In this document: positions 7,938-17,874 of the stretch, piece after piece
Numbering within the stretch: the stretch's first letter is position 1
Layout: every line of letters begins with the position of its first letter
DNA from: Candidatus Eremiobacteraceae bacterium
GTDB lineage: Bacteria > Vulcanimicrobiota > Vulcanimicrobiia > Eremiobacterales > Eremiobacteraceae
Direction: 5' to 3'
NCBI GenBank assembly: GCA_035295225.1
Contig: DATGJI010000031.1
Coordinates: 1 to 64,000 of the forward strand
Length of the DNA stretch: 64,000 nucleotides
The notes under the pieces: model-generated
Seen by the model: only the letters and a program-made list of their open reading frames with translations
The model's database searches: none
Told to the model about the DNA's origin: nothing
Translations under genes and position numbers: made by a program

Positions 7938-10778
7938 ATGCCGGCACCGTGCGCCCTCGAACCGGAGTTGGACCGGACTACCCAGAACACGCCGTCAGAC
8001 AGTATGACGAAGACCCCGGAGGCTCGGCGGTCCCGCTTGCAACCCGCGGCCATGCCGACGGGTTTCGTCGCGTTTCTCTTCACCGACATTGAAGGCTCGA
8101 CCAAACGTTGGGAACAGAAGCCGGATGCGATGAAGACAGCGGTGGCCCGCCACGAGGTCTTGATCCGCCAAGCAGTCATGCAAAGCGACGGCTATGTCTT
8201 CAAGACGGTCGGAGATGCATTCTGCGCCGCCTTCCATAGCCCGCACCAAGCGGTTCGCGCGGCACTCGCGGCGCAACGGGCGCTCCACGCTGAAGATTTT
8301 TCCGCGGTCGACGGCCTTAAAGTGAGGATCGGTATCCATGTCGGGCAGGCGGAAGAGCGCGACGGTGACTATTTCGGTCCGACCGTAAACCGCGTCGCCC
8401 GCTTGATGTCGATTGGGCACGGCGGCCAGGTGCTCGTTTCGGACGCGGTTCGAGAGCAGATACGAGCCCAAGTTCCTCTTGACGCAACGCTGACCGATTT
8501 AGGTCTGCGACGACTCAAGGACTTGATGCGGCCCGAGCGCGTCTGGGGAGTGACGGTAGCCGGGCTCCCGTCGGAGTTTGCGCCGCTGACGTCCCTGGAT
8601 GCGCGGCCCAATAACCTGCCGGTCCAAACGACGGCGTTGCTCGGCCGAGACGACCAGCTCGGCGCCATAAAGCAGCTCATGACGTCTCGACAGTTCGTGA
8701 CGATCTGCGGCGCAGGCGGGGTGGGCAAGACGCGATGTGCGGTTCAAGTAGGCGCCGACCTCATCGACCACTTCGAGCACGGCGTATGGTTTGCGGACTT
8801 GGCGCCGATATCCGACGCTGGCCTCGTGCCCAGCGTCATCGCGCAAGCCCTCGAAATCAACCAGTCGGGCGATTCGGTCGAAGCCTCCGTCTTGAAATCG
8901 CTCAAGCGCAAACAGCTGCTGCTGATACTCGACAACTGCGAGCACCTACTCGAGTCAACGGCGCCGTTTGCGGACGCGATTCTCAAGAACTGTCCGCAGA
9001 TCCAGGTGCTGGCCACGTCGCGCCAGCCGCTGGGCATCGCCGGTGAATTCGTGCACCGGTTGCCGTCGCTCGAAGTGCCCGACGCTTCGACGACCATCGG
9101 CGCCGACGACGTGCTGCGCTTCGGCGCGACCGCCCTCTTCGCCGAACGCGCCGCGGCCGCAGATAACCGATTTGTCCTGACCGCCGACACGGCGCCCATC
9201 GTTGCCGATATCTGTCGTCGCCTCGACGGCATCCCGCTTGCGATCGAGCTCGCCGCGGCGCGCGTCAAAGTGCTCTCATTGCGCAACCTCGCCGTCCGCG
9301 TGGACGAGCGATTCAAGATCCTCACCGGCGGAAACAGGACGGCATTGCCACGCCAGAAGACGCTGAGCGCGCTCATCGACTGGAGCTACGGCTTACTCGA
9401 TGCGCGAGAGCAGGCGCTTTTCAATCGGCTCGGCATCTTCGCGGGCGGATTCGGCTTGGACGCGGCAACCGCGATCTGCAGCGATGATTTCGTAGACGCT
9501 GCAGACGTGCTGGACCTCCTTTCGTCGTTGATCGATAAGTCGCTCGTCTCTGCCGATACGAGCCGCGATCATGAACGATATCGTTTGCTGGAATCCACTC
9601 GCGCCTACGCTATCGAGAAACTTCGGGCTTTCAACCAATATGAGACGCTCAGTTCGCGCCACGCCGAATTCTTTCGCCAATTCGCCCGAGCGGCGTACGC
9701 GAACCACCGGACGCGGCCGTCTGATATGTGGCTGCCCGATCAAGAACCCGATCTCGACAACCTCCGCTCGGCTTTAGGTTGGGCGCTTCAAATGGGTCGA
9801 AACGCGGAGTTGGGGGCGGATATCGCGGGCGCTTGCGTTCAGCTGTGGTCCGCCGCCGGTCTTGCGGCGGAGGCGCGCAGTTGGATCACCTTGGCGCTCG
9901 AGCGAATCGGCCCGAACGCCCGCGGCCGTGTCGCGGCTACATTGTGGCTTGCGGGCTCGACACTCGGAACCGGCGAGAAATTCTACGAAATGGCCGTGCG
10001 AGCGCGGGATGGGTTCGAGCAAGAACAGGACGAGGCTGGTATTGCGGACGCGCTCTACTCGGTCGCGTGGCAGGGCGTCGTGATCGATCACATTGATGAA
10101 GCGGATGGCGCCGCCGCAAGAGCGCTCGAGATCTACCGAAGGTGCGGTCCGGAACTCTTGCTTGCGCGATGCCTCTCTATGCAAGGAGTCGTCGCCCAGA
10201 CTCGCGAGGACTACGACACCGCTCGCTCGCTTCTCCGCGAAGCGCTGGCAAGATTTCGTAACCTTGGCGACGACCGGCGGGTTGGCGGCGTCCTCACAAA
10301 TCTGGGAGGGACCGAATTCCTTGCGGGCGATCTCTTGGAGGCGCAGCGCTGTTTTGTCGAAGCGTTCGAGATCCTCTCGCATCGGAGAAATGCCGTGGAT
10401 CTGGCGATCGTCCGCGGCAACATGGCGATGACGCTGATCGCCCTCGATGACATCGCGGGAGCGCGCGAGGCGGCTCGAGCCGCGATAGGCCACGCGATCG
10501 CGACGCGCGACGAGATGTACATCGCGGACGCGACGATATACTTGGCGTGCGTCGCGGCCCGCAGTGACCGGATGGCAGAGGCTGCTCGTCTGCTCGGATT
10601 TTGTCGCCGCCAATACGAATCGGCCGGTCTTCCGAATAGGGTGGGCCTTTTTACACCGGCGAAGTGGTTGACGAAATGGCTCATGGACCGATTCGATGCG
10701 GCCGAGATCGAGCGATTGGAGTCCGAGGGCGCCGCGTGGCCCGAGAACCGCGCCGTCGAAGAAGCCTATAAGGCCTAG
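7938..10778 (+). CDS. Class III nucleotide cyclase - STAND ATPase - TPR regulator (paralogue A)
   Basis: A 946-residue signalling protein. A class III cyclase domain (about residues 40-215) has the metal Asp in FLFTDIEGSTKRW, Lys plus second Asp in FKTVGDAFCAAF, and Asn/Arg in GPTVNRVARLM, so it looks catalytically intact and probably makes cAMP from ATP. An NB-ARC/STAND ATPase follows: NNLPVQTTALLGRDDQL linker, Walker A GAGGVGKTR, Walker B LLLILDNCEHLL, ATSRQPL sensor and GIPLAIELAAAR. The C-terminal about 350 residues are TPR-like helices, probably for ligand or partner sensing. M23 (8004) or M39 (8052) are alternative starts; none has a strong ribosome site. It lies divergent from the cNMP-binding flavoprotein, a natural candidate receptor. 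Paralogues are at 15037-17796 and 56368-59118. Confidence 0.88.
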   Translation: MPAPCALEPELDRTTQNTPSDSMTKTPEARRSRLQPAAMPTGFVAFLFTDIEGSTKRWEQKPDAMKTAVARHEVLIRQAVMQSDGYVFKTVGDAFCAAFHSPHQAVRAALAAQRALHAEDFSAVDGLKVRIGIHVGQAEERDGDYFGPTVNRVARLMSIGHGGQVLVSDAVREQIRAQVPLDATLTDLGLRRLKDLMRPERVWGVTVAGLPSEFAPLTSLDARPNNLPVQTTALLGRDDQLGAIKQLMTSRQFVTICGAGGVGKTRCAVQVGADLIDHFEHGVWFADLAPISDAGLVPSVIAQALEINQSGDSVEASVLKSLKRKQLLLILDNCEHLLESTAPFADAILKNCPQIQVLATSRQPLGIAGEFVHRLPSLEVPDASTTIGADDVLRFGATALFAERAAAADNRFVLTADTAPIVADICRRLDGIPLAIELAAARVKVLSLRNLAVRVDERFKILTGGNRTALPRQKTLSALIDWSYGLLDAREQALFNRLGIFAGGFGLDAATAICSDDFVDAADVLDLLSSLIDKSLVSADTSRDHERYRLLESTRAYAIEKLRAFNQYETLSSRHAEFFRQFARAAYANHRTRPSDMWLPDQEPDLDNLRSALGWALQMGRNAELGADIAGACVQLWSAAGLAAEARSWITLALERIGPNARGRVAATLWLAGSTLGTGEKFYEMAVRARDGFEQEQDEAGIADALYSVAWQGVVIDHIDEADGAAARALEIYRRCGPELLLARCLSMQGVVAQTREDYDTARSLLREALARFRNLGDDRRVGGVLTNLGGTEFLAGDLLEAQRCFVEAFEILSHRRNAVDLAIVRGNMAMTLIALDDIAGAREAARAAIGHAIATRDEMYIADATIYLACVAARSDRMAEAARLLGFCRRQYESAGLPNRVGLFTPAKWLTKWLMDRFDAAEIERLESEGAAWPENRAVEEAYKA

Positions 10779-10808
10779 GGGTCAGCAGAATCTCTTTCGT
10801 CGGCTCGG

Positions 10809-13700
10809 TTAGGCTAGCACCGCACGCAATTCTTCGATCGCTTGGTCTAGTCCCCACGAAGCGCCGATGTTCAGGAGCTTGGCAAGTTGTTCTTCGCCGA
10901 ACAGCGACCGAAGCGGTTTCAAGAACCAGCCGATCTCGGCATCCACAAATGCGTCACGGCCGAACGCCCGCTTACCGAATTCTTGCTCCGCCCAGCCGAC
11001 GAGGTAGGCTGCGGATTCCAGGCGATTCTGTCGTATCGCCACTGCGGCGATCGCTTCGGCGATAAACGGAAACCAGAACTCGTAGCGCATGTTGATGGTC
11101 TCCTGAAGCACGAAGCGAGCGCTCTCCACTGCCGGATCGATGTCGCCCCGAACCGCAAGGTACATCGTGAGCGCTGTACCCGCGACCGCCTGCACCCGTG
11201 CCTCGCCGAATGCGTGCCCCGCGGCGAGCGCCTCGCGCGCTAGCTCAATGGCTCGCGACAGTTCACCCGATCGCTTTTCTAGGCAAGCGCGCTCGATGAG
11301 TGCCCACGGGTACTGTGTCGGATTGTCGCGTTGCAATTCCTCGGCTCGAGATAGAAGCGCGGCGGCTACGCCGAGTTCGCCGCGCTTGCGATGCAGTCGA
11401 CCGAGCTCTTGGAGTGTGACTGACACGCGATGGCGGTCGCCGACCCGTTCCGCCAAAGCGAGCGCCTCCTCCAGTACCGCTTGCGATTCATCGAGTCGAT
11501 TTTCGAAGCTCAGCATTTGGCCAGCGTAGTAACACGCGCGTGCAAGTGTTCTATCGTCGCCCAGCGTTCGAGCGGCAGCGACCGCGCGCTCTGCCGCCTG
11601 GAGCGCCTCCGGCCGCATGGCAAGGGTCATGAGCATCCCCGTTAGCGCAAGCGCGACCGCGACGTTAAGGTCAGAGTCGGTTTCCGTGCTGGTAGCGCCG
11701 AGCGCAAGCTCGAGCCACCGTACGCCTTCGTCGTGATACGGTCGGCTGAGCCAAAACACCCAGAGACATTCCGCGAGTCGCGCTCCCAGAACCGGATCGT
11801 TTTTCTGAACGAGACTCCACTCCAACACCGCTCGTATGTTGTCTAACTCCGCTTCGACACTCGGCAACCATTTCGGCATCGCGGTCGAATGTGCCCGCTC
11901 TTTTGCGAGATTGCCGAATTTCGCGAAATATCCGGCGTGTCGCTCAGCGACAGCCGCGAATTCGCCGTGCTCATTGAGGCGCTCTACGCCGTATTCTCGC
12001 AGCGTCTCCAGCAGACGGTATCGCTGCTGCTCAGGACCAAAGTCGACAGCGACGAGCGATTTGTCGACGAGCGAGGAAAGTGTCTCAAGAATCGCGGGTT
12101 TCTCTACACGATCATCTGCGCACACGGTTAGCGCCGCGTCGAGACTCCATCCGCCCTGGAAGATCGACAATCGCCGGAAAAGCGCCTTGGCTTCTGCCGA
12201 GAGCAATCCGTAGCTCCAATCGATCGTGGCGCGCATGGTTTGTTGACGCGGCAACACTGTTCGGTCAGCGCCCGAAAGGAGATCGAAACGCTCATCGAGC
12301 CGTTGGGCGAGATGATCGACGCTGAACATTCTTACTCGGGCGGCCGCAAGTTCTATCGCGAGCGCGATACCGTCCAATCGACGACATATGTCGCCGACTT
12401 TCGACGCCTTGCCGTCGCCGAAGCTGAACTGTTCGTCGGCGGCAGACGCTCGCGTCACGAACAAGGCAACGGCTTCGTACTGAAGTGATTCAGCGGCGTT
12501 GAGATTGCCTTCACTCGGCGGGAGGGACAGCGAAGGGAGCCGATAGACTTGCTCGCCGCCGACGTTGAGCACTTCCCGGCTCGTGGCCAGTACCGAGACG
12601 CGCGGGCAATCTTTGATGATCGCGATCGCGACGCGCGACGCCTCCGCTATCACATGCTCGCAATTGTCAAGGATAAGGAGCAATCGTTTGTCTCGCAAGT
12701 AGGACAGCACTTGATCCAGCAGCGGACGATTGCCGAACGCGCGCACGTCGAGGACAGTTGCGATCTGCGAAACGACGTACTCGGGTGATGAGACTTTCGC
12801 AAGGTCTGCGAACCAGACCCCATTTCCCGAACCGTTCAGCACATCGGCGCCCACACGCAGCGCCACGCGCGTCTTTCCTACGCCTCCGGTTCCCGTAATC
12901 GTGACCAAACGCGATTTCGCTAATAGCGACTTGACCTTGCTCACTTCGGTTTCCCGCGCCACGAAACTCGTCACCTGGACAGGCAGATTACTGCGCGGTA
13001 CGTCCAGCGCACGCGCCGCGATATGACCGAATCTATCGTCGAAAGCCTGAGAGGGCGCTTCGCCGACTTCGGCGAGAGCTTTTCGGCAGCGATCGACTTG
13101 GTCTATTGCGCTTGCGCTTCGTCCGGCCTCCAGTTCCGCCTCGATAAGGGCCGCGTATGCGTCTTCAGCGTATGGATTGCGCGCGATGAGCGTGCGGGCC
13201 GCTTCGGGATCTCTTGTCGTGGCCACCATTTTCGCGAGTACGCTTTCGTAGAGCATGGTGAGCCGCTCTCGTTCAGCGGCGGCCCATGGGTCATAGTCTC
13301 CCTCGAGGAAATCACCTCGATACAGCTGGAGCGCTTCTTGGAGCGCGGCGGCTTCATCTCGACCCGCAAGCGCCGCGAAACGCACAGCATCTACCGTCGT
13401 GTCGGCAGACCATCGGATCACAGACTTGGTTGCCACCAGGAACCCATCGGCATCGGCGCCTGCCCTTCGAAGGCAGCTTCGTATCGAATGAAGCGCGGTA
13501 TTGAGACTGTTGCGAGCGTTCTCGGGCTCTACGTCGGGCCAGAATATCTCGAGAAGCCGTTCGCGGGCTGAATCGGTTCCCCGGTTCATCACAAGAAAAG
13601 CCATCAAAGCCCGGGCTTTACGAGTGGCCGGGTTCGGTGGTAAGAGTCCGTTCACACTAAAGGCGAATCCGCCAAGTGTGACAAGGCTTGACGATTGCAT
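10809..13700 (-). CDS. BTAD-domain (SARP/AfsR-like) STAND ATPase - TPR transcriptional regulator
   Basis: A 963-residue protein. The N-terminus has a winged-helix-like segment (LGGFAFSVNG, KARALMAFLVMNRG, RERLLEIFWPDVEPENARN, SLNTALHSIRSCLRRA), then a BTAD helical domain (about residues 105-230: ALQLYRGDFLEGDYDPWA, RNPYAEDAYAALIEAELEAG). The STAND ATPase has linker RSNLPVQVTSFVARETEV, Walker A GTGGVGKTR, Walker B LLLILDNCEHVI, ATSREVL and GIALAIELAAAR. The C-terminal 350 residues are TPR-like. It shares the ATPase and TPR architecture of the three cyclase proteins in this window but has a DNA-binding/BTAD front end instead. It probably controls target promoters in response to a ligand; targets are unknown. 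It ends 30 bases from the convergent cyclase gene. Confidence 0.85.
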   Translation of the reverse strand: MQSSSLVTLGGFAFSVNGLLPPNPATRKARALMAFLVMNRGTDSARERLLEIFWPDVEPENARNSLNTALHSIRSCLRRAGADADGFLVATKSVIRWSADTTVDAVRFAALAGRDEAAALQEALQLYRGDFLEGDYDPWAAAERERLTMLYESVLAKMVATTRDPEAARTLIARNPYAEDAYAALIEAELEAGRSASAIDQVDRCRKALAEVGEAPSQAFDDRFGHIAARALDVPRSNLPVQVTSFVARETEVSKVKSLLAKSRLVTITGTGGVGKTRVALRVGADVLNGSGNGVWFADLAKVSSPEYVVSQIATVLDVRAFGNRPLLDQVLSYLRDKRLLLILDNCEHVIAEASRVAIAIIKDCPRVSVLATSREVLNVGGEQVYRLPSLSLPPSEGNLNAAESLQYEAVALFVTRASAADEQFSFGDGKASKVGDICRRLDGIALAIELAAARVRMFSVDHLAQRLDERFDLLSGADRTVLPRQQTMRATIDWSYGLLSAEAKALFRRLSIFQGGWSLDAALTVCADDRVEKPAILETLSSLVDKSLVAVDFGPEQQRYRLLETLREYGVERLNEHGEFAAVAERHAGYFAKFGNLAKERAHSTAMPKWLPSVEAELDNIRAVLEWSLVQKNDPVLGARLAECLWVFWLSRPYHDEGVRWLELALGATSTETDSDLNVAVALALTGMLMTLAMRPEALQAAERAVAAARTLGDDRTLARACYYAGQMLSFENRLDESQAVLEEALALAERVGDRHRVSVTLQELGRLHRKRGELGVAAALLSRAEELQRDNPTQYPWALIERACLEKRSGELSRAIELAREALAAGHAFGEARVQAVAGTALTMYLAVRGDIDPAVESARFVLQETINMRYEFWFPFIAEAIAAVAIRQNRLESAAYLVGWAEQEFGKRAFGRDAFVDAEIGWFLKPLRSLFGEEQLAKLLNIGASWGLDQAIEELRAVLA

Positions 13701-13947
13701 CGCTTACGTCAACCCCATGGCGAGGAACTACGGGCCTCCAGGACGCTGTTACGCGTGCCTCGAGTTGTCCCTTCCTCTTAAACGCGCCCGGATTTTACAC
13801 ATTCCGGCCTCGGCAGCTTGCGAAATTTAGCGTGCGTTTATTCAAGATGGTTACACTCGGCTGGTGCTGTCACTTGTTCACCGATTGACGAGGACATATG
13901 TTCGCGTTGGCGGCGGGTGAGAGCGAATCAACGTGAGGAGAACGATC
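13701..13947. other. Divergent intergenic region without a recognised element
   Basis: About 247 bases between the BTAD regulator and a small secreted protein. It must hold both promoters. I see TTGACG on the minus strand just before the BTAD start and TTGACG near 13884 on the plus strand, but neither has a convincing -10 partner. Only short frames are open. Confidence 0.4.
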
Positions 13948-14439
13948 ATGAAGCGCACCCTCTCGATAGCGATCTTCGCGGCTATTCTTTTTGGGATGCT
14001 CTACGTCGGCCCGATCCCTGCTGCGCGTGCTGATGAAGGCGCCGGCTGTTCACTCGCCGGCGTAGCCGGAGCATACGGATTCACGTATACCGGACTTGCC
14101 GTACTGCCTTCGAGTACCGTTCCTGTTTCTTCGGTGGGAAGCTTCCGAACAGACGCGGCCGGGAATTTCATTGGGAGCGAATCGAACAACACCGGCGGCA
14201 ATTCTGTGGCTGAAACCATTCAGGGGACCATCACCGTAAAGCACGATTGCTCTGGTGCGCTCGTCGCCAAAGTCTATTCGGGCGGAATGCTCGTTCGCAC
14301 AAGCTATATCCACCTACAGTATGAAAATAACGCAACCGAAGTCTTGGGGATCTTTGAAAAAGTCGTGTTACCGGACAATTCGATCCTACCGGTTGTCATC
14401 ACCATAGACGGAAAAAGAATAGATCGCGAAGGCCGATAG
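13948..14439 (+). CDS. Small secreted protein of unknown function
   Basis: A product of 163 residues. ATG 13948 is chosen because GTGAGGAG lies 7 bases upstream and the protein then opens with a signal peptide (MKRTLSIAIFAAILFGMLYV, cleavage probably after ARA, giving DEGAGCSLAGVAGAYGF). The mature part has a C..L.G..GAYGFTYTGL opening, a second Cys in HDCSG, and a GSFRTDAAGNFIG stretch typical of small beta-barrel secreted proteins of Acidobacteria-like genomes. Function is unknown. A GC-rich hairpin follows 34 bases after the stop. Confidence 0.65.
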   Translation: MKRTLSIAIFAAILFGMLYVGPIPAARADEGAGCSLAGVAGAYGFTYTGLAVLPSSTVPVSSVGSFRTDAAGNFIGSESNNTGGNSVAETIQGTITVKHDCSGALVAKVYSGGMLVRTSYIHLQYENNATEVLGIFEKVVLPDNSILPVVITIDGKRIDREGR

Positions 14440-14472
14440 CAACCGCGAAGCCCGCCAACTCAGCACGATCAA

Positions 14473-14505
14473 GGCCTGCAGCGACGTGGCAGACCGCTGC
14501 AGGCC
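14473..14505 (+). terminator. Probable terminator hairpin
   Basis: A perfect 11-bp stem (GGCCTGCAGCG and CGCTGCAGGCC) with an 11-base loop lies 34 bases downstream of the secreted-protein stop codon. The following cgccttta is only weakly T-rich, so termination may need Rho or be partial. Confidence 0.45.
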
Positions 14506-14579
14506 CGCCTTTAGGCTGCATTTAGCCTCAGCAACTATGATGTGAGAACTCTTCTTTCAAAATTTTGGAGGAAATCACA

Positions 14580-14984
14580 GTGCGTTGGAACCCGTCCTTG
14601 AACATCTTGATAACGGCGACGGCGTTCGCCGTCTTCTTCAGTGCCGCGCTGCTGATCGGCTGCAGCGTCGGTGGTCCAAGCACGGAAGATCGTGCACCGT
14701 TCGGACAAGTTCTGCTCAGCCAGAATTCGTTTGATCTTGCCGGGTGCGGTGGGCCCACTTCGGCGACGTTCACAGCGTCGCAGGCAAATTATCCAGGAAA
14801 CTTCTCGGCCGTGAGCGCTGACACACGCTTAGTTCAAGTCACGCTCGCGTCAGCGCCCGGCACGTTCCTTCTGCAACAAGAGGGTGCGGGCGTTCCCCCT
14901 CCGGCAACGACGATTACGGTCACCGGCGGCGGCGGACTGCAGGCTACGGCGACCGTCACCACTGGATTTCACATCTGCGGATAG
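14580..14984 (+). CDS. Small putative lipoprotein
   Basis: I take GTG 14580 as start because GGAGG lies 9 bases upstream at 14567-14571; a frame opening at 14565 overlaps that ribosome site. The 134-residue product has a hydrophobic signal (NILITATAFAVFFSAALLIG) directly followed by Cys, a plausible lipobox LLIGC, so the protein is probably lipidated and anchored in the membrane. The mature part (about 105 residues) is beta-rich and Thr/Ala-rich, with ATFTASQANYPGNFSAVSAD and TITVTGGGGLQATATVT, like a single Ig-like or cadherin-like sandwich. Two further Cys (CGGP and the C-terminal HICG) could pair. No family is recognised. Confidence 0.6.
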   Translation: MRWNPSLNILITATAFAVFFSAALLIGCSVGGPSTEDRAPFGQVLLSQNSFDLAGCGGPTSATFTASQANYPGNFSAVSADTRLVQVTLASAPGTFLLQQEGAGVPPPATTITVTGGGGLQATATVTTGFHICG

Positions 14985-15036
14985 TCCAGCGGTCACCCGT
15001 AAAGGGGGCCGATGGTCGGCGCCGTAGGCACGTAGC

Positions 15037-17796
15037 TCAGATATTCTGTGCTTCCTCGAGCGCGCGTTCTTCCGGCCATGCCGCACCTTCGGCCGCGAGC
15101 GTTTCGATCTCGGCATCGCTCAGCCGCTCGCGCAAGATCGCGGTGACCTTTTCATAGCCCCACCTTTCAGTCGGTTGTCGTTCGTACCCGAGTTCCCGAA
15201 ACCGCGCGTCGACATAACCGATGAGCTGCGCCGCCCTGTGAATGCCTTTCCGCTGGGTCGCTAGCAGCGCGAGATGTTGCAACGCGATGACGATCAACAA
15301 GGGGTATTGCGCTTGCCGGGCCCAACGCAACCCCGTCTGTGCGGATTCATACGCACCGTCGACGTCGCCCAACGCGAAGCGGTACGCGGCCATGTTTATG
15401 TTGTCCGTGGCCAAGTGCGTGATGTTCTTCCCGGGTGTTAGGATGTCTAGCGCTTCAGTCATGAGGTGGATCGCCTCGTCAGGCTGACTGGCCGCAAAGG
15501 CCAACTCCGCGAGATTTGCCAGCACGATGGCCGTGCCGTCATCGTCGCCGAGTGATTTATTGACGTCAAGCGCCTGCGCGTACAACGCACGGGCCGCAGC
15601 GGCATCGCCTCGATTCCACTGATTGCCCGCCAGCAAGTTCAGACAGTCGGCCTCTCCGCGTTTATCTCCTAGCGTCCGCATCGCTGCAAGAGCGCTGTCG
15701 AAGATCTCGCTTGCCTCCTCGAAGCGCCCCATGTCGAAAAGACCGACGGCGAGATAGTAGAGCGCCCATGCCGACCCGCGCGCATCTCGCGTCGATCCAT
15801 AGAGAGCGACGGCACGTTGCGCGAAATCGTGCAAGCGGCTACCGACGGAAAGCCTGCAGCGCGCAAGCCACAACCCGGCCGCCACGTTGGGGAACGCAGA
15901 TTCGTCGAGATCGGCTTGCGCGCGGTCGATCCAACGCCGCCCTTCAAGTGAAAGGCCGCCGACGAACCATAGCCAGCCTAGCCCTCCGGCCATAGATGCG
16001 CCCAGTGCAGCGTCGCGCCCGCCGGTGAGCGCCCAATCCATTGCGGCGCGATAGTTGTCCAAGTCCAATTCCATTGCCGCGAGCCACTTAGATGTCGAAC
16101 CTGCGCCGCGGAGGACGTCTGCTGCTTGCGCCTGATCGCGAAAATATTCTGCATGGCGTCGCGCCAGCCGGTCATGTTCGCCAGCTGCAGCAAGTTTCGC
16201 AATGGCGTACGCGCGAGTGGACTCGAGCAGCCTGTAACGCTCCTGCTCGCCGCTCGTGTCTGCCACGAGGAGCGATTTGTCGCCCAACATCGACAGCAAG
16301 TCGACGATATCGCTTTCGTCGAGACCGTCGCCGCCGCACACCGCCGCGGCGGCATCGAGGCTGAACCCGCCGGCAAAGATGCTCAACCGATTGAAGAGCG
16401 TCTGCTCTTGCGGCGCGAGCAGATCGTAGCTCCAGCTTATGAGTGCTGTCAGGGTCTTCTGTCGAGGCAGCGCAGTCCGGCTTCCGCCGGTGAGAACCTT
16501 AAAGCGCTCGTTTAGCCGTTGGGCGAGATTAGGTATGCTGAGCACCTTTACTCTCGCCGCCGCAAGTTCGATCGCGAGCGGGATGCCGTCCAGTCGCCGG
16601 CATATTTCCGCGATGATGGGCGCGTTGTCGCTGTTCAGAACAAAGCGCACATCTGACGCTGTGGCCCGGTCGACGAACAGGGCTATGGCGCCGAAATCTG
16701 ACGCGCGCTGCGCCGTGAGTCCCACGGTCGTTTCAGGCACTGCAAGCGAAGGCAAGCGATAGAGAACCTCGCCGGGAATGCCGAGCATCTGCCGTGACGT
16801 GGCGACGATCTGCACTTGACTTGCGGCACCTAAAATAGCAGCGGCGATTGCCGCGGCGGCGTCGATCACGTGCTCGCAGTTGTCCAGCACGAGCAACAAC
16901 TGTTTGCGCTTGAGCCACTGCGGAATCGCCTCGTCGATACTGCTGCCCTCGGCCTGCGTCATGCCGACTACCTTTGCGACCACGCTCGTCACGAGCTCCG
17001 CGTCCGCGACGGGGGCGAGATCGGCGAACCAGACGCCGTCTGCAAAACTGTCGATGAGATCAGCGGCTGCCTGTAACGCAAGCCGCGTCTTGCCGATGCC
17101 ACCCGCACCGGATATTGTGAGCAATCGGTGGTTACTTACGAGTGCTTTGACTTCTTCGAGCTCTTCCGCTCGGCCGAGAAGGGTCGTGAGCTGAATCGGC
17201 AGATTGTTCGCTCGTGCGTCAAGCGAGTTGAGCGGCGGAAACTCCCGCTGCAGACCCGCCGTAGCCAGCTGCCAGACGTGTTCAGGTTGCGTGAGGTCTT
17301 TCAGCCGCCGCAGCCCGAGGTCGATGAGCGTGGCGCCCGGCGGCAGTACGCGGCTGACCGCATGCGCCGTCGCGCCGGAGACCAAGACCTGACCGCCGTG
17401 ACCGATGGACATGATCCGCGCCGCCCGGTTGACGGAGGTTCCGTAATAGTCGCCGCCGCGCTCCTCCGCAGTACCGGTGTGCACCCCCATGCGGACGCGC
17501 AGGCCGCCGACAGCCGAGAAATCTTCTTCTTCTAACGTGCGCTGCGCATGTGACGCGGCTGCGATCGCGTCACGCGGCGTTTGAAATGCGACACAGAACG
17601 CGTCGCCTAGCGATTTGAAGACGTGACCGCCGTGTGCGTCGATCGCACTGGATACGATCTGTTCATGGCGTGCGACCGCCGCCTTCATCTGGTCGGGTTG
17701 CGCTTCCCAGCGGCGTGTCGAGCCTTCGATATCCGTGAAGAGAAATGCCACTTCGCCCGTGGGGAGGTGGGCTCGCTCCACCTTTTTGGCCGGCAT
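15037..17796 (-). CDS. Class III nucleotide cyclase - STAND ATPase - TPR regulator (paralogue B)
   Basis: ATG 17796 is preferred because GAAGGTG lies about 5 bases upstream; the frame continues to 17859. The 919-residue protein has the same order as the protein at 7938. The cyclase domain has AFLFTDIEGSTRRW, FKSLGDAFCVAF and GTSVNRAARIMS, all catalytic positions present. A linker NNLPIQLTTLLGRAEEL follows, then STAND ATPase motifs GAGGIGKTR, LLLVLDNCEHVI, ATSRQML and GIPLAIELAAAR. About 350 residues of TPR-like repeats end in the same AEGAAWPEERALEEA pattern as its paralogues. It is probably a sensor whose TPR/STAND part gates cAMP synthesis. It is convergent with the lipoprotein gene and lies 78 bases downstream of the FAD/Fe-S oxidoreductase on the same strand. 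Confidence 0.88.
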   Translation of the reverse strand: MPAKKVERAHLPTGEVAFLFTDIEGSTRRWEAQPDQMKAAVARHEQIVSSAIDAHGGHVFKSLGDAFCVAFQTPRDAIAAASHAQRTLEEEDFSAVGGLRVRMGVHTGTAEERGGDYYGTSVNRAARIMSIGHGGQVLVSGATAHAVSRVLPPGATLIDLGLRRLKDLTQPEHVWQLATAGLQREFPPLNSLDARANNLPIQLTTLLGRAEELEEVKALVSNHRLLTISGAGGIGKTRLALQAAADLIDSFADGVWFADLAPVADAELVTSVVAKVVGMTQAEGSSIDEAIPQWLKRKQLLLVLDNCEHVIDAAAAIAAAILGAASQVQIVATSRQMLGIPGEVLYRLPSLAVPETTVGLTAQRASDFGAIALFVDRATASDVRFVLNSDNAPIIAEICRRLDGIPLAIELAAARVKVLSIPNLAQRLNERFKVLTGGSRTALPRQKTLTALISWSYDLLAPQEQTLFNRLSIFAGGFSLDAAAAVCGGDGLDESDIVDLLSMLGDKSLLVADTSGEQERYRLLESTRAYAIAKLAAAGEHDRLARRHAEYFRDQAQAADVLRGAGSTSKWLAAMELDLDNYRAAMDWALTGGRDAALGASMAGGLGWLWFVGGLSLEGRRWIDRAQADLDESAFPNVAAGLWLARCRLSVGSRLHDFAQRAVALYGSTRDARGSAWALYYLAVGLFDMGRFEEASEIFDSALAAMRTLGDKRGEADCLNLLAGNQWNRGDAAAARALYAQALDVNKSLGDDDGTAIVLANLAELAFAASQPDEAIHLMTEALDILTPGKNITHLATDNINMAAYRFALGDVDGAYESAQTGLRWARQAQYPLLIVIALQHLALLATQRKGIHRAAQLIGYVDARFRELGYERQPTERWGYEKVTAILRERLSDAEIETLAAEGAAWPEERALEEAQNI

Positions 17797-17874
17797 TACA
17801 CCTTCGGAAGACATTGGCAGTGCGCTTCTGTCGCAACCTGGCTCTGCCCTCGGCACCACAGACGTCCGCCCAAA

